The notes beneath the pieces were generated by a model, which was not told the DNA's origin, made no database searches, and worked only from the letters and a program-made list of their open reading frames with translations. Below, one piece after another: positions 57,326 to 64,000 of a DNA stretch of 64,000 bases. Made by a program: the position numbers and the translations under genes. Positions within the stretch are counted from its first letter, which is position 1. Each line of letters starts with the position of its first letter. The DNA is from Streptococcus sp. oral taxon 056 str. F0418 (lineage in GTDB: Bacteria; Bacillota; Bacilli; Lactobacillales; Streptococcaceae): the NCBI RefSeq assembly GCF_000220065.1, contig NZ_AFQU01000001.1, forward strand, positions 868,001 to 932,000, written 5' to 3'.

Positions 57326-59542
57326 TTATCCATTGGTTCGCTTAACTGAATAAACTTCTGGCACACTCTTAATTTTGTCTACGACCGTTGTAAGCATGGA
57401 TAGATTTGCAATCCCAAATGATACATGAATATTTGCAAATTTCATATCCTTGGTCGGCTGGGCATTAACTGTGGAGATGTTCTTGGTCGTATTTGACAAG
57501 ACCTGCAAGACGTCATTTAAAAGACCTGTTCGGTTAAGACCGTAAATATCAATATGGGCTGTATACTCCTTGGTCGTATTGTTATCTTCCCATTCTACGT
57601 CGATCAATCGTTGCTCATAATTTTCCTGAGCCTTTAGATTCATGCAGTCCTGCCGGTGGATAGCAACACCACGTCCTTTAGTAATATAGCCAACAATATC
57701 ATCACCCGGAACAGGATTACAGCACTTGGCAATCCGAATGAGAAGACCAGATGCACCTTGGATAACCACGCCACCCTCGTGCTTAACCTTAAGGATCTCC
57801 TTGTTCTCAACCTTGACTTCACCACCCTTAACAAGCTCCTCAGCCTCTGCTCGTGCTTTGGCTCGCTCTTCTTCACGGCGTTCTTTTTCAGTTAAACGAT
57901 TGAAGATAGAAATTGCTCCGACTTCTCCAAAACCAATGGCAGCAAAGAGAGCTTCTTCTGTCTTATAGCTTGTTTTTTGTAGCACTTCTTCCATGTGTTT
58001 TTTGTCCATGTACTTATTCGCTACATAGCCATTTTCCTGAAATTGTGCCTGCAGGAGTTCACGCCCCTTCGAAACGGACAGTTCTTTATCTTGATTCTTG
58101 AAGAATTGTCGAATTTTATTGCGGGCCTTACTCGTCTTAACTAGACCAATCCAGTCCCGACTTGGACCAAAAGAGTTCGCATTTGTGATAATCTCTACCT
58201 GATCGCCAGTCTTGAGCTTGGTGGTTAGCGGAACCATACGACCATTCACTTTAGCTCCTGTTGCCCGCTCTCCAACCTTGGTATGAATCTCGTAAGCAAA
58301 ATCAATGGGACCAGAATCCTTCGGTAAAGCTCGAACAGAACCATCCGGTGTAAAAACATAGATTTCTTCGGCTAGATAGTTTTCTTTAACGGAATCAACA
58401 AATTCTTGTGCATCACCAGACTCCGCCTGCAATTCCATCATCTCATGTATCCAGTTCATTCCGATCGCAGATTCTTTACTATCGACCTTGCCTTTGATCC
58501 CCTTCTTGTAAGCCCAGTGAGCTGCAACTCCATATTCAGCAACTTCATGCATTTCTTTTGTTCGAATTTGGAATTCGATTGGCCCTTTAGGTCCGTAAAC
58601 CGTTGTATGGATGGACTGATACCCATTAGCCTTACGATTGGCAATATAATCCTTGAAACGCCCAGGCATCGGTTTCCAAAGCTCATGAATATAGCCCAAC
58701 ATAGCATAAACATCGCTCGGAGTCTCTAAGATACAGCGAATAGCTATCAAATCATAGATTTCATCAAATCGCTTTTTCTTGTCTTGCATCTTACGGTAGA
58801 TCGAGTAGATGTGCTTAGGCCGACCATAGATCTCACCATGTAAATGTCGCTCGCCAGCATAAGTCTCAATCTTCCGAACTACCTCTTCTACCAAGGCTTC
58901 TCGCTCACGACGTTTTTCTTTCATCGTATGAGAAATCTTGTAAAATTCAATTTCATTGAGATAGCGAAAAGACAAATCTTCCAGCTCCCATTTCACACTA
59001 GAAATCCCTAGACGGTGAGCCAAGGGAGCATAAATTTCCATTGTTTCTCTAGAAATCCGCTCCTGTTTATCCTTACGCAAGTGTTTGAGCGTCCGCATAT
59101 TATGCAAACGGTCAGCTAGCTTGACCAAAATCACTCGGATATCTTCCGACATAGCCATAAGCATTTTGCGATGATTTTCAGCCAACTGTTCCTCGTGGGA
59201 CTTATATTTGACCTTTCCAAGTTTGGTCACACCATCTACGATCACGCGCACATCCGAACCAAACTCTCGCTCTAGATCATCCAAAGTCGCATCGGTGTCC
59301 TCTACAACATCATGTAAAAAACCGCAAGCAACTGTGACCGCATCTAGCTTGAGCTTAGCTAAAATTCCAGCCACCTGAATAGGGTGTACAATATAAGGCT
59401 CGCCAGATTTACGAAACTGCCCGCTATGACAATCCACTGCGTAAATCAAAGCCTTCTGAACAAAAGCTACATCTTCAGCTGATAAATATTTTCTCGTTAA
59501 AGCGATGACCTGATCGCCCGTTAAATTCACTTCTTTTGGCAT
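57326..59542 (-). CDS. relA: Bifunctional (p)ppGpp synthetase/hydrolase Rel
   Basis: 738 residues. HD hydrolase domain (ACGFLHDVVEDTDAT near 71-85), synthetase domain (RLKDYIANRK-type substrate loop, here PGRFKDYIANRKANGYQS near 290-310), TGS domain (about 390-450) and C-terminal ACT domain. It makes and degrades the starvation alarmone. GGAG precedes the ATG. Confidence 0.96.
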   Translation of the reverse strand: MPKEVNLTGDQVIALTRKYLSAEDVAFVQKALIYAVDCHSGQFRKSGEPYIVHPIQVAGILAKLKLDAVTVACGFLHDVVEDTDATLDDLEREFGSDVRVIVDGVTKLGKVKYKSHEEQLAENHRKMLMAMSEDIRVILVKLADRLHNMRTLKHLRKDKQERISRETMEIYAPLAHRLGISSVKWELEDLSFRYLNEIEFYKISHTMKEKRREREALVEEVVRKIETYAGERHLHGEIYGRPKHIYSIYRKMQDKKKRFDEIYDLIAIRCILETPSDVYAMLGYIHELWKPMPGRFKDYIANRKANGYQSIHTTVYGPKGPIEFQIRTKEMHEVAEYGVAAHWAYKKGIKGKVDSKESAIGMNWIHEMMELQAESGDAQEFVDSVKENYLAEEIYVFTPDGSVRALPKDSGPIDFAYEIHTKVGERATGAKVNGRMVPLTTKLKTGDQVEIITNANSFGPSRDWIGLVKTSKARNKIRQFFKNQDKELSVSKGRELLQAQFQENGYVANKYMDKKHMEEVLQKTSYKTEEALFAAIGFGEVGAISIFNRLTEKERREEERAKARAEAEELVKGGEVKVENKEILKVKHEGGVVIQGASGLLIRIAKCCNPVPGDDIVGYITKGRGVAIHRQDCMNLKAQENYEQRLIDVEWEDNNTTKEYTAHIDIYGLNRTGLLNDVLQVLSNTTKNISTVNAQPTKDMKFANIHVSFGIANLSMLTTVVDKIKSVPEVYSVKRTNG

Positions 59543-59622
59543 GTATACTCTCCAATTTCTTGCCTATTATTTTAACATTTTTAAGGGAATAAGAAAACAC
59601 TTATGTAAAGGGACTGAAAGTT

Positions 59623-59661
59623 AAAAATGCTGTTGCTCATCTGATGAGCTACAGCATTTTT
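59623..59661 (-). terminator. Terminator of the prmA-rsmE unit
   Basis: Long stem (AAATGCTGT and GCTCATC arms with their complements) followed by A-rich then T-rich tracts, right after the rsmE stop codon. Confidence 0.88.
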
Positions 59662-60405
59662 TTATTTCATTAGTTCTGTCAAAACACTGACTGCGGTCAA
59701 GGCATAAAGCGGAGCAGTCTCTGTCCGCAGGATCCGTGGACCTAGACCAGCCGATACAGCTCCTGCTTGGCGAAAGGTCGTTATTTCATCTGGCGATAGA
59801 CCGCCCTCCGGTCCGAAGATAAAGAGAACTTTTGCTCCGACTGTTAAGCCCGACAGAGCTCGGACTAGAGCTGCATTTTCTCCTTCTTTGGCCGATTCTT
59901 CATAGGCAACGACGATGGTATCAAATTGAGGCAACTGAGCTAGAAAGCCTGCCTTTTTATCAAAGAGCCGAACCTCCGGAATCAGATTGCGCTTGCTCTG
60001 CTCAGCTGCTCCCTGAGCAATTTTCTCCAGTTTTTCACTCTTTTTGGCCAGCTTTTTGCCATCCCACTTAGCCACTGACCAGTCAGCTGGGAAAGCCCAG
60101 ATAGCACTGGCTCCTAGCTCCGTTGCCTTTTGAGTGATAAACTCTAACTTATCGCCCTTGGGAAAGCCTGAAGCAATGGTCACTTGAACCGGCAGCTCGG
60201 TATTGTCTGCTAGCTCCTCCACGATTTCCAAGCTCTGCTGACTGGGGTCTAACACCCGAGCCAGCCGTTTTATGCCATCATCAAAGACCAGTGTGACTTG
60301 GTCGCCCTCTTTGAGCCGCATGACCGAAAACATGTGTTTGGCCGTGTCCTTATCCGTGACCACCAGAGGAGACTGAGGGTTTTCTTTTATAAAATACTGC
60401 TGCAT
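59662..60405 (-). CDS. rsmE: 16S rRNA (uracil-1498-N3)-methyltransferase
   Basis: 247 residues. The SPOUT knot at the C terminus shows VLFIFGPEGGLSPDEI and GLGPRILRTETAPLYAL. It methylates U1498 of 16S rRNA. Starts directly after the prmA stop codon (TAG ATG), so it is co-translated with it. Confidence 0.95.
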   Translation of the reverse strand: MQQYFIKENPQSPLVVTDKDTAKHMFSVMRLKEGDQVTLVFDDGIKRLARVLDPSQQSLEIVEELADNTELPVQVTIASGFPKGDKLEFITQKATELGASAIWAFPADWSVAKWDGKKLAKKSEKLEKIAQGAAEQSKRNLIPEVRLFDKKAGFLAQLPQFDTIVVAYEESAKEGENAALVRALSGLTVGAKVLFIFGPEGGLSPDEITTFRQAGAVSAGLGPRILRTETAPLYALTAVSVLTELMK

Positions 60406-61359
60406 CTAACCACCTATCACGCCTGAAATGTCCTGCGTTTTCTTAAAGACACAGGCATTCCATTCGCCCTGAATCATATGCGTTTCCAAGAAAAATCCTG
60501 CCGTTTCTGCTGACTCGCGCACCATTTCCCACTTCTCAGAAATAATCCCACTCATAATCAGATAGCCCTCATCCTTGACCAGACGGTAGGCATCCTCTGT
60601 CAGATGGACGAGAATATCGGCCAAGATGTTGGCAACAATGACGTCCGCCTCGATTTCTACACCTCGGAGAAGATCCCCCGGCGCCACATGAATGTTCTCC
60701 ATACCAGGATTGAGCTCAATATTCTCCTGGGCCACGCGCACCGCCACCTCGTCTAAATCATAGGCATAGATGTCCTTAGCGCCTAAGAGAGAGCTAGCAA
60801 TGGAGAGGACACCGCTGCCTGTGCCTACATCCAACACTGTTTCTCCGCCTCGCAAGACCTGCTCCAGCGCAAAGAGGCTCATCTTGGTCGTCGGGTGAGT
60901 GCCCGTACCAAAAGCCATGCCAGGATCTAGCTTGATAATCTTCTCACCAGCTGTCGCCTCATAGTCCGTCCAGGACGGCACAATGGTCAAATCATGAGTA
61001 ATACGAGCTGGCTCAAAGTATTTCTTCCAGTTATCCGCCCAGTCTTCCTCAGCCAGCTCCTGCCGAGTCAGCTGAATATCTCCCGTCTCCAAGCCAAAGC
61101 CATCCAGCTCAGCTAGTCGCTCATTGGCCTGGACCGCAACAGCCTCTATATCCACAGAATCCGGATAGTAGCCGGTAACCTTGACCCGTTCGCTCTGCTC
61201 AACTTCTGGAAAAAGCTCACCATACTGGTCAACCTGCCCCAGATAATCTGCGCTGTCATCGATAGCCACGCCCTGACTGCCCAGCTCAATCAGAATATTA
61301 GAGGCTGCTTCCTCCGCCTCACGCTTCACTTCAATCGTTAATTCCTGCCAAGTGTCCAT
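60406..61359 (-). CDS. prmA: Ribosomal protein L11 methyltransferase
   Basis: 317 residues. [11 protein letters not shown] start and SAM-binding [27 protein letters not shown] and NILADIL are the family marks. It trimethylates ribosomal protein L11. The ribosome site is weak (CCTGG). GC content rises from here to the right, as seen in the codon use of Nudix, DUF3013 and rarA. Confidence 0.95.
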   Translation of the reverse strand: MDTWQELTIEVKREAEEAASNILIELGSQGVAIDDSADYLGQVDQYGELFPEVEQSERVKVTGYYPDSVDIEAVAVQANERLAELDGFGLETGDIQLTRQELAEEDWADNWKKYFEPARITHDLTIVPSWTDYEATAGEKIIKLDPGMAFGTGTHPTTKMSLFALEQVLRGGETVLDVGTGSGVLSIASSLLGAKDIYAYDLDEVAVRVAQENIELNPGMENIHVAPGDLLRGVEIEADVIVANILADILVHLTEDAYRLVKDEGYLIMSGIISEKWEMVRESAETAGFFLETHMIQGEWNACVFKKTQDISGVIGG

Positions 61360-61501
61360 TATTAAATACCAGGCCCGTAAAACACAAAGCCAAAACAGGA
61401 AATTCTCTGACGACGCTTGCGTCTAATAGAACCTTATCTTTTTAGCACAGTGTTTAGGGCGGGTTCAGTTTAGAAATTTAACTGAACGATCCTTTCTTTG
61501 T

Positions 61502-61567
61502 TTATTTCATTGCCTTTGTCATATAGACCATATCCATGCCTTCTTTTTCGGGCTCAGTATGGGTCAT
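61502..61567 (-). CDS. Possible 21-residue ORF after the Nudix gene, perhaps a truncated tail
   Basis: ATG overlaps the Nudix stop codon (ATGA) and GGAG lies 8 bp before it. The product ends EGMDMVYMTKAMK, which reads like the C terminus of an acetyltransferase-type protein. Either a coupled micro-ORF or what remains after a deletion. Function unknown. The remaining 61360-61501 stretch contains only small inverted repeats. Confidence 0.35.
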   Translation of the reverse strand: MTHTEPEKEGMDMVYMTKAMK

Positions 61568-62016
61568 GCTTGCATCTCCAAATAATCTCTCAACCTGTCC
61601 TGCAGCTGCGGAATGACCTTTTCATCTGCTAAAAACTGGCTCACATCCATCATCTGATAAGCCTGGCCCTCATCACCAAAGATGATACTGGCACATTCTT
61701 CCTGAGAGATGATCCCCACCATAAAAATAGAAGTTGTGTCAGGATCAACCATTCCTGGATAATCCTTAGCCCAGACAATAGCCATTTCTTCAAGCTTCAA
61801 ACCAAGCTCTTCAAAAACTTCTCTTTGAACGCATTCAAAAGCCGTCTCCTCGCCCTCGCGACCACCGCCCGGCAGCTCCCACATATTTGGATATGGAATG
61901 CTTGCCTTATCATCTCGCAAGATGGTCAGCAGCCTATCATCGCAGAGTAAGGCAATCTTGCAACCAGAAAACTCCATCTGTTTGTGCAGTAAATCTAGTT
62001 CTTCTTCATCCGACAT
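61564..62016 (-). CDS. Nudix hydrolase
   Basis: 150 residues. The Nudix box reads GGREGEETAFECVQREVFEE then LGL (about 51-74), complete. It hydrolyses a nucleoside diphosphate-linked substrate that cannot be predicted. AGGAGG precedes the ATG, 9 bp after the DUF3013 gene. Confidence 0.9.
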   Translation of the reverse strand: MSDEEELDLLHKQMEFSGCKIALLCDDRLLTILRDDKASIPYPNMWELPGGGREGEETAFECVQREVFEELGLKLEEMAIVWAKDYPGMVDPDTTSIFMVGIISQEECASIIFGDEGQAYQMMDVSQFLADEKVIPQLQDRLRDYLEMQA

Positions 62017-62025
62017 CAGCGCCTC

Positions 62026-62496
62026 CTAGTACCTCGGATATGAATAAAATTCTGTATCAGTCAAATCCGCTCTGCCATTTTCAAAAGCCTCAGCATTCCA
62101 AGCCATCTCAAACTCTGCTGCCTCTGGATCTGCTAAAAAGTCCATGAGGGCATCGAGGCCAGACTCAGCTGTTTGGGTTAGAAAATCCACGAAATAAGCC
62201 AGGAACTCCCGTGACAGCCCCTTCTTAGGCTCATAGGGCAGGGTAGCCAGATAGTCCTCGGCCTCAAAACGAGACTTGACTGGATTATAGAAAAGCACGG
62301 CTTCCTCAAAGTAAATATCCTCAGCCGAGGCATTGCCCTCAGCATCCACCGTCTCAATACCGCCTGGATTTTGCACCTCAAGGAGAAAGGCCACTTCCAC
62401 TGCGTGATTCTTCTTGTCCCAGTTTATCTCATAGTCAAAAGGAAAGCTCTTCCCCATTTCCTCGTCCAATATCTCCAAAAAACCGTACTTAGCCAT
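62026..62496 (-). CDS. DUF3013 family protein
   Basis: 156 residues, very acidic, cytoplasmic. N-terminal MAKYGFLEILDEEM and LPYEPKKGLSREFLAYFVDF match the small streptococcal DUF3013 family. GAGG precedes the ATG. Upstream of the Nudix gene in the same direction. Function unknown. Confidence 0.8.
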   Translation of the reverse strand: MAKYGFLEILDEEMGKSFPFDYEINWDKKNHAVEVAFLLEVQNPGGIETVDAEGNASAEDIYFEEAVLFYNPVKSRFEAEDYLATLPYEPKKGLSREFLAYFVDFLTQTAESGLDALMDFLADPEAAEFEMAWNAEAFENGRADLTDTEFYSYPRY

Positions 62497-62583
62497 GATT
62501 TCCTCTTTTCATTGTGATAAAATATTACTATCTACAATAGTAACATAAAACATCAAGAAAAACACTTGCAGAAAGGAAATCTT

Positions 62584-63852
62584 ATGCCAGAAAACCTTGC
62601 CCTACGAATGCGACCGACCAGTATTGATCAGATCATCGGCCAGCAGCATCTGGTCGGACCTGGAAAAATCATCCGTCGCATGGTTGAGGCCAACCGCCTG
62701 TCCTCAATGATTCTATATGGGCCACCCGGCATCGGCAAGACCTCTATCGCCTCAGCTATTGCCGGCACAACCAGGTATGCCTTTCGGACCTTTAACGCCA
62801 CTGTAGACAGCAAGAAGCGCCTGCAGGAGATTGCTGAAGAAGCGAAATTTTCCGACGGACTGGTGCTCCTGCTAGACGAGATTCATCGCTTGGATAAAAC
62901 AAAACAAGACTTCCTACTGCCGTTATTAGAAAACGGGCTGGTCATCATGATTGGAGCGACGACAGAAAATCCTTTCTTTTCTGTCACTCCTGCCATCCGA
63001 AGCCGAGTTCAGATATTTGAGCTTGAGCCCCTCAGCAACGACGACATACGGACAGCCATTCAGCTAGCCTTGACGGATAAGGAAAGAGGATTTGATTTCC
63101 CAGTGGAGCTAGACAAAGAAGCTCTGGACTTCATTACTATCTCTACCAATGGAGACCTGCGCTCCGCCTATAACTCGCTGGATTTAGCCGTGCTCTCTAC
63201 CCCAGAAGATGACAAGGGCATTCGCCACATCTCGCTTAATGTCATGGAAAACAGCCTGCAAAAGAGCTACATTACCATGGACAAGGACGGTGACGGTCAC
63301 TATGATGTCCTATCGGCTCTGCAGAAATCCATCCGAGGCTCTGATGTCAATGCCAGCCTCCACTATGCAGCTCGTCTGATTGAAGGCGGGGACCTGCTCA
63401 GTCTGGCTCGGCGGCTGACCGTCATCGCTTACGAAGATATCGGTCTAGCCAACCCTGACGCCCAGATTCATACGGTCACAGCTCTGGAAGCAGCCCAGCG
63501 CATCGGCTTCCCGGAAGCTCGCATTCTCATTGCCAATATCGTCATTGATTTGGCTCTATCCCCCAAGTCCAACTCGGCTTACGTAGCCATGGACAAAGCA
63601 CTAGCTGATTTGCGGAAAAATGGCAATCTGCCCATCCCTCGCCACTTACGTGATGGCCACTATGCCGGAAGCAAGGAATTAGGCAACGCACAGGACTATC
63701 TCTACCCTCATTCCTATCCCGGCAACTGGGTGTTACAGGATTATCTTCCAGACAAGTTAAAAGATGCGGATTATTTCACTCCAAACGAAAATGGGAAATA
63801 TGAACGAGCCCTTGGCCTGACAAAGAACAAAATTGACCAATTAAAAAAATGA
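62584..63852 (+). CDS. rarA: Replication-associated recombination protein A (AAA ATPase)
   Basis: 422 residues from the ATG at 62584 (AAAGGAAA upstream; an upstream TTG is unlikely). Walker A GPPGIGKTS near 45-53, Walker B VLLLDEIHR near 93-101, sensor 1 IGATTENP, then the MgsA tetramerisation domain. It acts at stalled replication forks. Confidence 0.95.
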   Translation: MPENLALRMRPTSIDQIIGQQHLVGPGKIIRRMVEANRLSSMILYGPPGIGKTSIASAIAGTTRYAFRTFNATVDSKKRLQEIAEEAKFSDGLVLLLDEIHRLDKTKQDFLLPLLENGLVIMIGATTENPFFSVTPAIRSRVQIFELEPLSNDDIRTAIQLALTDKERGFDFPVELDKEALDFITISTNGDLRSAYNSLDLAVLSTPEDDKGIRHISLNVMENSLQKSYITMDKDGDGHYDVLSALQKSIRGSDVNASLHYAARLIEGGDLLSLARRLTVIAYEDIGLANPDAQIHTVTALEAAQRIGFPEARILIANIVIDLALSPKSNSAYVAMDKALADLRKNGNLPIPRHLRDGHYAGSKELGNAQDYLYPHSYPGNWVLQDYLPDKLKDADYFTPNENGKYERALGLTKNKIDQLKK

Positions 63853-63884
63853 TGGTATCGTTTGCAAAAAATCAGATTTTTCTC

Positions 63885-64000
63885 TTGAATTTTTCAAAAA
63901 TTGTGGTATTATAATTATAGAAACGCTGTGGTGTACGACTTCACACTTAAGTGTTGACCGACTATTTTTTGTATTATTAGGGAAACAAAAGACTTCTAAC
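63885..64000 (+). ncRNA. Promoter and 5' part of a probable small RNA, possibly 6S RNA (partial)
   Basis: After rarA there is a strong -10 (TATAAT at 63910-63915) with a loosely spaced -35 (TTGAAT at 63885). The downstream sequence has no ribosome site or open frame but contains pairing segments (GTGTACGACTTCACAC, ACACTTAAGTGT). In Firmicutes the 6S RNA gene is often next to the rarA homologue, which suggests ssrS. The 3' part is outside the window. Confidence 0.4.

Overview
The window is low-GC Firmicute DNA from a viridans Streptococcus, most likely S. gordonii or a close relative in the sanguinis group. The main reason is the block pepO / scaC-scaB-scaA / tpx / scaR at 49.5-55.6 kb, which has the gene order published for S. 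gordonii and a ScaA with the expected lipoprotein features. A competence-type bacteriocin locus, a tRNA-Leu and ordinary housekeeping genes (fba, manA, scrK, glmS, leuS, rel, rsmE, prmA, dtd, rarA) agree with this.

Layout. 0-3 kb: a partial ABC ATPase, a repeat element, then a scar of mobile DNA (frameshifted methyltransferase, 3' end of a tyrosine integrase). 3-14 kb: fba, tRNA-Leu, manA, a MarR-controlled heterodimeric ABC exporter, a deformylase-like gene, scrK and glmS. 13.8-37.9 kb: a large host-glycan locus. It holds a GH1 enzyme, a YesN/YesM-type two-component system with a YesL-like membrane protein, an oligosaccharide ABC importer, a GH20-ROK-GH38-GH125 operon, a divergent GH92, and a GH29-GH2 pair. 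38-42 kb: VIT-family transporter, leuS, and a two-peptide bacteriocin operon behind a com-box-like promoter. 42-49.3 kb: a Lac-family PTS with a GH35 beta-galactosidase (BgaC type), an aldo-keto reductase, a ROK regulator and a BtpA-like gene. 49.5-55.6 kb: pepO and the manganese uptake operon. 55.7-64 kb: MarR-EVE pair, dtd, rel, rsmE, prmA, Nudix, DUF3013, rarA, and the start of a likely small RNA.

How the genes fit together. The glycan locus encodes sensing (two-component system), uptake (binding lipoprotein plus two permeases, no dedicated ATPase) and removal of every neutral sugar of a complex or high-mannose N-glycan: fucose (GH29), galactose (GH2), GlcNAc (GH20), alpha-1,2-mannose (GH92), alpha-1,6-mannose (GH125) and alpha-mannose (GH38). 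None of the glycosidases has a signal peptide, so breakdown appears to happen in the cytoplasm after import. scrK, manA and glmS nearby feed fructose, mannose-6-P and hexosamine flux. CcpA sites (cre) lie at the importer, GH125, GH92 and PTS promoters.

Two cross-window observations deserve attention. (1) Four genes (methyltransferase, second sugar permease, PTS-linked ROK regulator, scaR) are each broken at a run of exactly six A residues in the sense strand, and each is restored by making it seven. This is either a homopolymer sequencing artefact or slipped-strand variation. (2) Four near-identical 176-bp copies of a three-hairpin intergenic element occur at 1.0, 10.6, 22.9 and 54.1 kb.
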